DNA from: Ruminococcaceae bacterium UBA1741
GTDB taxonomy: Bacteria > Bacillota > Clostridia > Oscillospirales > Acutalibacteraceae
Direction: 5' to 3'
Length of the DNA stretch: 9,589 bases
Assembly: GCA_002315685.1 (NCBI GenBank)
Contig: DCHX01000039.1
Coordinates: forward strand, 1-9,589
Position 1 is the stretch's first letter, and the number at the start of each line of letters is the position of its first letter. The position numbers and the translations under genes were made by a program. The notes below the pieces were generated by a model. That model had not been told where the DNA came from, did not search any database, and saw nothing but the letters and a program-made list of their open reading frames with translations. This document shows, in pieces, positions 1 to 6,652 of the stretch.

Positions 1-528
1 CTTATCGTTATGGACGAAGACAACTGTATGGTTGATATGGCTAAATTCTTCCTTGAATTTACCGTTGATGAATCTTGCGGTAAATGTACTCCTTGCCGTG
101 TCGGCACGAGAAGACTTCTTGAAATGCTTAATAAGATTACGGATGGCAACGGAACGCTCGAAGACCTTGATAAGCTTGAAGAGTTTTGCTATTACATAAA
201 GCAAAATTCACTTTGCGGTCTCGGACAAACTGCTCCAAACCCGGTACTTGCTACACTTAAATTCTTCCGTGATGAATATGTTGCCCATGTTGTTGATAAG
301 AAGTGTCCGGCAGGTGTTTGTAAGAATCTTCTTACATTCAGCATTGATAAAGATAAATGTATCGGTTGCGGTCTTTGTGCGAGAAACTGTCCCGTTTCCG
401 CTATTAACAAGACTGATTATGTTGCTGAGGGCCATAAGCTTCCGTCTTATGAAATTGACCCGACTAAGTGTATTAAGTGCGGCGTTTGTATGAGTAATTG
501 CAGACCAAAAGCAATCAGTAAGATTTAA
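1..528 (+). CDS. hydB: [FeFe] hydrogenase NADH-binding subunit HydB (NuoF-like), C-terminal part
   Basis: This is the 3' end of a gene whose start lies before the window. The frame is open from base 1, so the first visible Met (base 10) is internal. The visible 175 residues hold the NuoF-type 4Fe-4S site, SCGKCTPCRVG (Cys 26, 29, 32 of the visible part) plus SLCGLG (Cys 72). A KKCPAGVCK linker follows, then two 4Fe-4S ferredoxin motifs (Cys 120/123/126/130 and 157/160/163/167). A NuoF C-terminus followed by a two-cluster ferredoxin tail is the layout of HydB in trimeric NADH- and ferredoxin-linked hydrogenases. HydB binds FMN and NADH in its missing N-terminal part and passes electrons to HydA in the cytoplasm. 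The HydA gene begins 18 nt downstream after a good ribosome site (GAAAGGAG, 529-536), so the two form an operon. HydC would be expected upstream. HndC-type or formate-dehydrogenase-associated NuoF subunits are alternatives, but the HydA neighbour argues for HydB. Confidence 0.93.
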   Translation, partial: LIVMDEDNCMVDMAKFFLEFTVDESCGKCTPCRVGTRRLLEMLNKITDGNGTLEDLDKLEEFCYYIKQNSLCGLGQTAPNPVLATLKFFRDEYVAHVVDKKCPAGVCKNLLTFSIDKDKCIGCGLCARNCPVSAINKTDYVAEGHKLPSYEIDPTKCIKCGVCMSNCRPKAISKI

Positions 529-546
529 GAAAGGAGCCAAATTATT

Positions 547-2298
547 ATGGATATGTTAAATGTTAAAATTAACGGTATTGATGTAAGTGTACCGAAAGGC
601 TCTACTATTTTGGAGGCTGCTCGTGTTGCCGGTGTTGAAATTCCGACACTTTGCTTTATGAAGGATAAAAACGAAATCGGTGCTTGCCGTATTTGCGTTG
701 TTGAAGCTAACGAGGGCAGAGGATTTAGAATTGTTACTGCCTGTGTTTATCCTGTTACTGAGGGTATGGAAGTTCTTACTAACTCCGAAAAAATTCAAAA
801 AGCAAGAAAAACTACTCTCGAACTTATTCTTTCAACACACGATAAGCATTGTCTTTCGTGTGCCCGTTCGACTAACTGCGAACTTCAAAAATTATGTCTT
901 GAATATGGCGTAGATGATGTTGCTTTCGAGGGCTTTAAGCCGGTTTATGAGCTTGATACATCTGCACCGCATCTTGTTCGTGATAACAATAAGTGTATTC
1001 TTTGCCGTCGTTGTGTTGCCGCTTGTAAAGAACAGTATGTCAGCGTAATCGGTGCTAACGACCGCGGTATTGACACAAATATCGGTCAGGCATTCAATTT
1101 GAAGCTTAACGATACACCTTGTATTTCCTGCGGTCAATGTACTGTTGTATGTCCTACCGGCGCATTAACCGAAAAGGACGATACCGACAAGATTTGGGCT
1201 GCTCTTGCCGATCCTGCAAAGAAGGTTATAGTTCAAACCGCTCCGTCTATTCGTGCTACCCTCGGTGAATGCTTCGGTATGCCGATTGGCTCAAATGTTG
1301 AGGGCAAAATGGTTGCCGCTCTTCGCCGTATTGGTTTTGATAAGGTGTTTGATACCGATTTCGGTGCCGACCTTACTATTGTTGAGGAAGCAAATGAGTT
1401 GGTTGAACGCATTAAGAACGGCGGAACACTCCCGATGATTACTTCTTGCTCACCCGGTTGGGTTAAGTTCTGTGAATTCTATTATCCGGATATGATTGAC
1501 CACCTTTCTTCCTGTAAATCTCCTCAACAAATGACAGGTGCCGTTATTAAGACATACTGGGCTGAAAAGAACAATGTTGACCCGAAAGATATTGTTGTTG
1601 TTTCTGTTATGCCTTGTACTGCTAAAAAATTCGAAATCGGAAGAGACGACCAGTCTGCCGCAGGTGTTCCCGATGTTGATATTGCTATTACAACAAGAGA
1701 ACTTGGCAGAATGATTGACCGTGCAGGTCTTAACTTTGTTAGTTTGCCTGATGAAGAATTTGATAATCCTTTTGCTGATGATACAGGTGCTGCTGTAATC
1801 TTCGGTGCTACCGGCGGTGTTATGGAAGCTGCTGTTCGTACGGCAAATGCTTGGCTTAACGGCGCTACCGAAGCTATTGAGCTTGAAGCTGTTCGCGGTA
1901 CTATGGGACTTAAACAAACAACCGTTAAGGTTGGAGATATGGACCTTAAACTTTGCGTTGCAAGCAGTGCATCTGCCGCTAAGGTTGTTATGGACAGACT
2001 TAAAGCGGGTAATCCTGACGGTTGGGGCTTTATCGAAATTATGGGTTGTCCCGGCGGATGTGTAAACGGCGGCGGTCAGCCGATTCAACCGCAGTACATT
2101 CGTGATACTGTTGACCTTAAAGCCGTTCGTGCAAAGGCTTTGTATGACCAAGATAAGACAATGCCGCTTCGTATGTCCCACGAATCTCCTGCAATTAAGA
2201 AGATTTACAGCGAATGGTACACTGACGGATTCGGCGGTCATAAGGCTCACCACGACCTCCATACAACTTATACTGCTCGTAAGAAATTTAATTTCTGA
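547..2298 (+). CDS. hydA: [FeFe] hydrogenase catalytic subunit HydA (trimeric/NAD-linked type)
   Basis: This cytoplasmic 583-residue protein reversibly oxidises H2 or reduces protons. Domains in order: an N-terminal 2Fe-2S domain (about 1-80; Cys 36, 47, 50, 66); a His-ligated 4Fe-4S segment (His 98, Cys 102, 105, 111); two 4Fe-4S ferredoxin motifs (Cys 150/153/156/160 and 192/195/198/202); and the H-cluster domain. The latter has L1 TSCSPGW (299-305), L2 MPCTAKKFE (355-363) and L3 EIMGCPGGCVNGGGQP (497-512, Cys 501 and 505). The C-terminal small-subunit-like segment (from about 530, with MSHESPAIKKIY and HKAHHDLH) is fused, as is normal in this family. Partnership with the HydB-like gene 18 nt upstream suggests the NADH/ferredoxin electron-bifurcating or confurcating type (often called A3). 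That assignment rests on context. L1 has one Cys where many enzymes have CC. The start at 547 sits 10 nt after AGGAG; the ATG at 553 is possible but less well spaced. A strong terminator follows. Confidence 0.96.
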   Translation: MDMLNVKINGIDVSVPKGSTILEAARVAGVEIPTLCFMKDKNEIGACRICVVEANEGRGFRIVTACVYPVTEGMEVLTNSEKIQKARKTTLELILSTHDKHCLSCARSTNCELQKLCLEYGVDDVAFEGFKPVYELDTSAPHLVRDNNKCILCRRCVAACKEQYVSVIGANDRGIDTNIGQAFNLKLNDTPCISCGQCTVVCPTGALTEKDDTDKIWAALADPAKKVIVQTAPSIRATLGECFGMPIGSNVEGKMVAALRRIGFDKVFDTDFGADLTIVEEANELVERIKNGGTLPMITSCSPGWVKFCEFYYPDMIDHLSSCKSPQQMTGAVIKTYWAEKNNVDPKDIVVVSVMPCTAKKFEIGRDDQSAAGVPDVDIAITTRELGRMIDRAGLNFVSLPDEEFDNPFADDTGAAVIFGATGGVMEAAVRTANAWLNGATEAIELEAVRGTMGLKQTTVKVGDMDLKLCVASSASAAKVVMDRLKAGNPDGWGFIEIMGCPGGCVNGGGQPIQPQYIRDTVDLKAVRAKALYDQDKTMPLRMSHESPAIKKIYSEWYTDGFGGHKAHHDLHTTYTARKKFNF

Positions 2299-2317
2299 TA
2301 AGTTGGTAATAATAAAT

Positions 2318-2345
2318 CGGACGGGCAAAGCCCGTCCGTATTTTT
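2318..2345 (+). terminator. Rho-independent terminator after hydA
   Basis: A perfect 9-bp GC-rich stem, CGGACGGGC (2318-2326) and GCCCGTCCG (2330-2338), closes an AAA loop and is followed by TATTTTT. It lies 20 nt after the hydA stop and should end the hydrogenase transcript. The T-tract runs straight into the nrdG ribosome site (AAGGG, 2346-2350), so nrdG has almost no leader of its own. Confidence 0.9.
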
Positions 2346-2358
2346 AAGGGTTGGTTAT

Positions 2359-3051
2359 ATGAAAATTCACGGTTTCCAAAAAATGACTCTACTTGACTTT
2401 CCGGGTAAGGTGGCTTGTACCGTTTTTACCGGCGGATGTAATTTACGGTGTCCTTTTTGTCATAATGCCTCGCTTGTTACCGATATTGACGGCGAAACCG
2501 AAATAAAGGCTTCGTATATTCTTGATTTTCTCTCAAAAAGGCACGGTCTTCTTGACGGTGTTGCAATTACCGGCGGAGAGCCGTTGCTACAACCTGATAT
2601 TGAGGATTTTATTAAAAGTATTAAGGGAATGGGCTTTGCGGTAAAGCTTGATACCAACGGAACATTTCCTGAAAAACTGAAATATCTTGTAAATAACAAG
2701 CTTGTCGATTATGTTGCGATGGATATTAAAAACTCGCCCGAAAAATATGCTATGACGTCCGGGCTTGAATATCTTGATTTTTCAAAGATTAAAGAAAGCA
2801 TTGATTTCTTAATAGAGGGTAATGTCGATTATGAATTCAGGACTACCGTTGTCAGTGAATTTCATAATGTTAATGACTTTTCAGAGATAGGAAATATAAT
2901 TAAAGGCGCAAAGAAATATTTTTTGCAAAACTTTGTTGACAGCGGTAATTTAATAGGTGAAAATTTACATCCGGTTTCCAAGGATTCTCTTACGGAAATA
3001 GAGGAGAAAATTGGTCAATTTATTGAAAATGTAAAAATTAGAGGAATATAA
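2359..3051 (+). CDS. nrdG: Anaerobic ribonucleotide reductase activating protein (NrdG2-type radical SAM)
   Basis: This 230-residue radical S-adenosylmethionine enzyme would place the glycyl radical on NrdD. The N-terminus MKIHGFQKMTLLDFPGKV is typical of the clostridial/Thermotoga NrdG2 type rather than the short enterobacterial NrdG. The 4Fe-4S motif CNLRCPFC gives Cys 27, 31 and 34 (CX3CX2C). The SAM-binding motif ITGGEP is at 70-75, and VAMDIKNSPEKY follows in the middle. The start at 2359 has AAGGG eight bases upstream. The gene sits between the hydA terminator and the nrdD regulatory region, and no good promoter was found in the 60 bases before it. It may be fed by terminator read-through or by a promoter inside hydA. 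Its partner nrdD starts 113 bases downstream under a separate promoter. A pyruvate formate-lyase activase-like role is a formal alternative, but the nrdD neighbour makes NrdG much more likely. Confidence 0.92.
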   Translation: MKIHGFQKMTLLDFPGKVACTVFTGGCNLRCPFCHNASLVTDIDGETEIKASYILDFLSKRHGLLDGVAITGGEPLLQPDIEDFIKSIKGMGFAVKLDTNGTFPEKLKYLVNNKLVDYVAMDIKNSPEKYAMTSGLEYLDFSKIKESIDFLIEGNVDYEFRTTVVSEFHNVNDFSEIGNIIKGAKKYFLQNFVDSGNLIGENLHPVSKDSLTEIEEKIGQFIENVKIRGI

Positions 3052-3069
3052 TTGTAGTAATATACAAAA

Positions 3070-3105
3070 AAGAAGCAAAACACAATATATTGTGTTTTGC
3101 TTCTT
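3070..3105. repeat. 36-bp perfect palindrome between nrdG and nrdD (possible terminator)
   Basis: Bases 3070-3105 form an uninterrupted inverted repeat with 18-bp arms; the arms begin AAGAAGCAAAACACAATA. As RNA it would fold to a long hairpin with a small AU loop. On + it is followed by TGACTTTT, a poor U-tract. On - it is followed by six T, a better one. It may therefore terminate nrdG transcripts, and it is also the DNA context of the NrdR box at its centre. Its right edge overlaps the -35 element of the nrdD promoter. Confidence 0.75.
3080..3095. promoter_or_regulatory. NrdR box (operator) upstream of nrdD
   Basis: ACACAATATATTGTGT matches every position of the known NrdR-box consensus acaCwAtATaTwGtgt. 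NrdR is the ATP/dATP-sensing repressor of bacterial ribonucleotide reductase genes, and its sites typically lie at or just before their promoters. Here the box ends nine bases before the -35 of the nrdD promoter. The regulator itself is not encoded in the window. The match and the gene context are seen directly; binding is inferred. Confidence 0.85.
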
Positions 3106-3133
3106 GACTTTTAGAATATATATGTGATATACT
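3104..3133 (+). promoter_or_regulatory. nrdD promoter (sigma-A type, extended -10)
   Basis: The -35 is TTGACT (3104-3109) and the -10 is TATACT (3128-3133), 18 bp apart, with the TGN extension (TG at 3125-3126) before the -10. Transcription would begin near 3140, giving a leader of about 25 nt. The ribosome site AAGGGG (3153-3158) lies six bases before the nrdD ATG. The -35 touches the palindrome holding the NrdR box, so repressor binding should exclude polymerase. Confidence 0.82.
3111..3126. promoter_or_regulatory. Possible degenerate second NrdR box
   Basis: NrdR sites usually come as pairs about three helical turns apart. Exactly 31 bp after the first box, TTAGAATATATATGTG keeps the AT-rich core (AATATATA) and has TGTG on its right side shifted by one base, but it lacks the left ACAC. 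It lies between the -35 and -10 of the nrdD promoter. The core is weak evidence because the -10 region is AT-rich anyway. Confidence 0.35.
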
Positions 3134-3164
3134 AACTTCAAATCGTTAAGAAAAGGGGATAATT

Positions 3165-5534
3165 ATGTACGCAGTTATTAAGCGTGACGGCAAAGTAGTA
3201 GGCTTTGACCTTGAAAAAATTAAAGACGCGATTGTTCAGGCATTTGATGCTTGCGAAAAGCAATATCATCCCGATACAATTGACTTTTTGGTGCTTAAAG
3301 TTACCGCTGATTTTGAAACAAAAATAGAGGACGGAAAGATTACCGTCGAAAATATTCAAGACAGCGTTGAATCTGTTTTAATTAAGGCAGGATATGATGA
3401 TGTTGCAAAGGCATACATCTTGTATCGTAAGCAAAGAGAAAAAATCCGTAATCTTAATACAACAATGCTCGACTATAAGAGCACTGTTGATGACTATTTG
3501 AAGATAAACGACTGGCGTGTTAAGGAAAATTCTACCGTAACATATTCGGTAGGCGGTCTTATTCTCTCAAACTCGGGTGCGATTACTGCGAACTATTGGC
3601 TTTCTGAAATTTATGATGAAGAAATCGCAAACGCACATAGAAATGCGGATATTCATATTCACGACCTTTCTATGCTTACCGGTTATTGTGCGGGTTGGTC
3701 TCTTAAACAGTTAATTCAAGAGGGCTTAGGCGGTGTTCCGGGTAAAATCACTTCTTCTCCGGCGAGCCACCTTTCAACCCTTTGCAACCAAATGGTAAAC
3801 TTCTTGGGCATTATGCAAAATGAATGGGCAGGCGCACAGGCTTTCTCGTCATTTGATACTTATTTGGCACCTTTTGTTAAGGTGGACAACCTTACCTATA
3901 AAGAGGTTAAGCAGTGTATTCAATCGTTTATTTACGGCGTTAATACTCCGTCTCGTTGGGGTACTCAATCTCCGTTTACTAATATTACACTTGACTGGAC
4001 CGTTCCTAACGACCTTGCAGAGCTTAACTGTATTGTCGGCGGAAAGGAAATGGACTTTAAGTATAAAGACTGTAAAGCCGAAATGGATATGGTAAACCGT
4101 GCGTTTATCGAGATTATGATTGAGGGCGATGCTAACGGCAGAGGCTTCCAATATCCTATTCCGACATATTCTATCACAAGAGATTTCGACTGGTCTGAAA
4201 CCGATAACAATAAGCTTTTGTTTGAAATGACCGCTAAATACGGTACTCCGTATTTCTCTAACTATATCAATTCGGATATGGAGCCTTCCGATGTTCGTTC
4301 TATGTGTTGTAGGCTTCGTCTTGACCTTCGTGAGCTTCGTAAGAAATCGGGTGGCTTCTTCGGTAGCGGCGAAAGCACCGGCTCTGTTGGTGTTGTTACT
4401 ATCAATATGCCGAGAATTGCATATTTGGCAAGTGATAAGGAAGACTTCTTTAAGCGCCTTGATAAGCTTATGGATATTTCGGCTCGTTCTCTTAAAGTTA
4501 AGCGTACTGTTATCACAAAGCTTCTTGAAAACGGTCTTTATCCATATACAAAGAGATATTTGGGAACATTTAATAACCACTTCTCAACTATCGGTCTTGT
4601 GGGTATGAACGAAGCAGGTCTTAATGCAAAATGGCTCCGTAAGGATATGACTACAAAGGAAACACAAGACTTTACCGCTGAGGTTTTGAACCATATGAGA
4701 GAGCGTCTTTCCGACTATCAAGAGGAATACGGCGACCTTTATAACCTTGAAGCAACACCGGCTGAATCAACCTCATTCCGTCTTGCAAAACACGATATCA
4801 AGCGTTATCCTGATATTGTTACTGCCGCAAAATCTTGTGATGATACACCGTATTATACTAACTCTTCGCATCTTCCGGTTGGATATACTGAGGATATTTT
4901 CTCGGCACTTGATGTTCAAGACGAACTTCAAACACTTTATACTTCGGGTACTGTTTTCCACGCATTTTTAGGCGAAAAGTTGCCTGACTGGAAGGCTGCC
5001 GCTACTCTTGTAAGAAAGATTGCCGAAAATTACAAATTACCGTATTATACAATGTCTCCGACATATTCGGTATGTAAAAATCACGGATATATTACTGGCG
5101 AAACCTTTACTTGCCCCGAATGTGGCGAAAAGACCGAGGTTTACAGCCGTATTACCGGTTATTACCGTCCTGTTCAGAACTGGAATGACGGTAAGACACA
5201 AGAGTATAAGGATAGAAAGGTTTATAATATTTCTAATTCCAAGATGACACACGAGGGTTGTTGCTGTGGAGCTGATGAGTATGTTCCCGAGAAAATAAAC
5301 GATTCAAAGAACGGAACATTCTTATTTGCTACAACTACTTGCCCTAACTGTAAAATTGCGGCATCAATTCTTGATAAAGCAGGATTTGCTTATGAAAAGA
5401 TTTATGCTGACAAGCAACCTGAACTTGCAACTGAATTCGGGATTAAACAAGCTCCGACTCTTGTTATTGCAAAGGACGGAAATATTGCAAAATACTCGGG
5501 AGTTTCCGATATTAAGAAATTCTTGAATGTATAA
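3165..5534 (+). CDS. nrdD: Anaerobic (class III) ribonucleoside-triphosphate reductase with C-terminal redoxin domain
   Basis: NrdD reduces ribonucleotides to deoxyribonucleotides anaerobically, using a glycyl radical made by NrdG. In the 789 residues: an ATP-cone allosteric domain (about 1-93), the ten-stranded barrel, and a C-terminal glycyl-radical domain. Likely active-site cysteines are Cys 175 (GYCAGW) and the tandem Cys 381/382 (MCCRLRLD). A zinc-site candidate is Cys 637, His 640, Cys 650 and Cys 653. The glycyl radical is at Gly 665 in RITGYYRPVQNWNDGK. Unlike E. coli NrdD (about 710 residues), this protein continues through a CCC motif (699-701) into a glutaredoxin/NrdH-like domain (about 716-789) with CPNC (726-729) and a cis-Pro loop QAPTLV (Pro 764). 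This suggests reduction by the redoxin rather than by formate, as known for a thioredoxin-using NrdD subtype; that is an inference. trxB follows 14 nt downstream, with its ribosome site overlapping the nrdD stop. The start is set by AAGGGG at 3153. Confidence 0.96.
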   Translation: MYAVIKRDGKVVGFDLEKIKDAIVQAFDACEKQYHPDTIDFLVLKVTADFETKIEDGKITVENIQDSVESVLIKAGYDDVAKAYILYRKQREKIRNLNTTMLDYKSTVDDYLKINDWRVKENSTVTYSVGGLILSNSGAITANYWLSEIYDEEIANAHRNADIHIHDLSMLTGYCAGWSLKQLIQEGLGGVPGKITSSPASHLSTLCNQMVNFLGIMQNEWAGAQAFSSFDTYLAPFVKVDNLTYKEVKQCIQSFIYGVNTPSRWGTQSPFTNITLDWTVPNDLAELNCIVGGKEMDFKYKDCKAEMDMVNRAFIEIMIEGDANGRGFQYPIPTYSITRDFDWSETDNNKLLFEMTAKYGTPYFSNYINSDMEPSDVRSMCCRLRLDLRELRKKSGGFFGSGESTGSVGVVTINMPRIAYLASDKEDFFKRLDKLMDISARSLKVKRTVITKLLENGLYPYTKRYLGTFNNHFSTIGLVGMNEAGLNAKWLRKDMTTKETQDFTAEVLNHMRERLSDYQEEYGDLYNLEATPAESTSFRLAKHDIKRYPDIVTAAKSCDDTPYYTNSSHLPVGYTEDIFSALDVQDELQTLYTSGTVFHAFLGEKLPDWKAAATLVRKIAENYKLPYYTMSPTYSVCKNHGYITGETFTCPECGEKTEVYSRITGYYRPVQNWNDGKTQEYKDRKVYNISNSKMTHEGCCCGADEYVPEKINDSKNGTFLFATTTCPNCKIAASILDKAGFAYEKIYADKQPELATEFGIKQAPTLVIAKDGNIAKYSGVSDIKKFLNV

Positions 5535-5548
5535 AGGTGAAAATATAG

Positions 5549-6451
5549 ATGTATGACATCATTATTATCGGCGGTGGCCCTGCGGGGCTAACCGCCGCAC
5601 TCTATACAAGAAGAGCTAATAAAAGCGTTCTTGTAATTGAAAAATCTACTTTCGGCGGACAAATAACATTTTCTCCGAAGGTCGAAAATATACCCGGTTT
5701 TATCAGTCTTTCGGGAAACGAATTTGCCGAAAAGCTTGTTGAACAGGTTTTAGAATCGGGTGCCGATGTTGAGATGTGCGAGGTGCTTTCGGTAAAGAAA
5801 GACGATGCTTTTACGGTTGTTACAGACGGCGGCGAATTTGAGGGTAAATCCGTTATAATTGCTACCGGTGCAAAGCATAGACTTTTGGGACTTCCTAACG
5901 AAGAACATCTTGTAGGCAACGGAATTTCGTTTTGTGCCGTTTGCGACGGTGCTTTTTACCGTGATAAAACAGTTGCGGTAATCGGCGGCGGAAATTCGGC
6001 ACTTCAAGAGGCGGTTTTACTTTCCGATTTAGCAAAAAAAGTTTTTGTTATTCAAAATCTTGATTTTTTGACGGGAGAAAATAAGCTGATAGAGCAAATT
6101 AAGGCAAAGGAAAATGTTACGGTTGTTTTAGGTACTACTGTTGATTCTTTAATCGGTACGGATGAATTAAAGGGAATCAACATCAAATCAAGCAACGGTA
6201 AAGTGTCTGAGTTATTGCTTGACGGTATGTTTGTAGCAATAGGACTTGTTCCTCAAAACGAAAAATTTTCCGATATAATTTCGCTTGATGAAAGAGGATA
6301 TGTCTCTTCTGACGAGAATTGCAAAACAAACAAAAACGGTGTTTTTGTAGCGGGGGATTGCAGAACTAAAAAAATTCGCCAAGTTGCAACCGCTGCTTCT
6401 GATGGCGCTATTGCCGCACTTGCCGCTTGTGATTATGTTGATAATTTGTAA
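5549..6451 (+). CDS. trxB: Thioredoxin reductase-like flavoprotein, lacking the NADPH-specificity arginines
   Basis: This 300-residue low-molecular-weight thioredoxin reductase-fold protein has the FAD-binding GGGPAG (8-13), the redox-active CAVC (Cys 129, Cys 132), a GGGNSA nucleotide loop (146-151) and the C-terminal FAD motif FVAGDCRTKKIRQVATAASDG (Asp 270). Known TrxBs bind the NADPH 2'-phosphate with HRRxxxR just after the second Rossmann strand. Here the equivalent stretch is VIQNLDFLTG (167-176), with no Arg. The donor may therefore be NADH or another carrier, since flavin-dependent reductases using ferredoxin are known in Clostridia. The retained GGGNSA loop favours a dinucleotide. 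The ribosome site AAAGGTGA (5533-5540) overlaps the nrdD stop, so the gene is translated from the nrdD transcript. Its most likely job is to re-reduce the CPNC redoxin fused to NrdD, and possibly free thioredoxin. The ribU promoter starts at the base right after its stop. Confidence 0.92.
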   Translation: MYDIIIIGGGPAGLTAALYTRRANKSVLVIEKSTFGGQITFSPKVENIPGFISLSGNEFAEKLVEQVLESGADVEMCEVLSVKKDDAFTVVTDGGEFEGKSVIIATGAKHRLLGLPNEEHLVGNGISFCAVCDGAFYRDKTVAVIGGGNSALQEAVLLSDLAKKVFVIQNLDFLTGENKLIEQIKAKENVTVVLGTTVDSLIGTDELKGINIKSSNGKVSELLLDGMFVAIGLVPQNEKFSDIISLDERGYVSSDENCKTNKNGVFVAGDCRTKKIRQVATAASDGAIAALAACDYVDNL

Positions 6452-6480
6452 TTGACATACAATTTTGTTTAATATATTAT
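6452..6480 (+). promoter_or_regulatory. Promoter of the FMN riboswitch-ribU transcript
   Basis: A consensus TTGACA (6452-6457) and TATTAT (6475-6480) are separated by 17 bp. The predicted start, near 6487, falls a few bases before the riboswitch P1 stem. The -35 begins directly after the trxB stop codon, and no terminator lies between the two, so some trxB transcripts may also run into the riboswitch. Confidence 0.85.
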
Positions 6481-6490
6481 AGTAATAGAT

Positions 6491-6600
6491 AAATTTCAGG
6501 GCGAGGTGCAATTCCTCACCGGCGGTTATAGTCCGCGAGCCTTTCGGCTGATTTGGTGCAATTCCAAAACCGACGGTTAAAGTCCGGATGAAAGAAATTT
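6491..6600 (+). promoter_or_regulatory. FMN riboswitch (RFN element)
   Basis: The stretch carries the conserved RFN blocks in order: AGGGCGAGGTGCAATTCCTC, ACCGGCGGTTATAGTCCGCG, a small variable hairpin (AGCC-TTTC-GGCT), GGTGCAATTCC, and ACCGACGGTTAAAGTCCGG with the closing ATGAAAGAA. The P1 stem is AAATTTC (6491-6497) with GAAATTT (6594-6600). Known RFN elements bind FMN and switch off riboflavin synthesis or transport genes. Here the element sits directly before a terminator and ribU. AGGGCGA (6498-6504) is perfectly complementary to TCGCCCT (6611-6617), which could form the antiterminator when FMN is scarce. Confidence 0.96.
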
Positions 6601-6612
6601 TTTTGATTATTC

Positions 6613-6642
6613 GCCCTGTATCTTTTGATACGGGGCTTTTTT
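6613..6642 (+). terminator. Riboswitch-controlled terminator before ribU
   Basis: A 10-bp stem (6613-6622 with 6627-6636, one G-U pair) closes a TTTT loop and is followed by six T (6637-6642). It lies between the FMN aptamer and the ribU ribosome site (AGGTGA, 6643-6648). It is the expected expression platform: bound FMN frees the stem to form and stops transcription. Confidence 0.92.
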
Positions 6643-6652
6643 AGGTGATTAT

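Noticed and set aside
1450..2328. Long - strand open frame of 292 codons opposite hydA
   Set aside because: It lies wholly opposite a complete, motif-rich hydA. Its translation is Ser/Asn/Arg-rich without a recognisable domain, and it also runs through the hydA terminator. It is a shadow of the codon bias of hydA.
3849..4580. - strand open frame of 243 codons opposite nrdD
   Set aside because: It lies opposite conserved NrdD barrel sequence, with no recognisable motif. It is best explained as a shadow frame.
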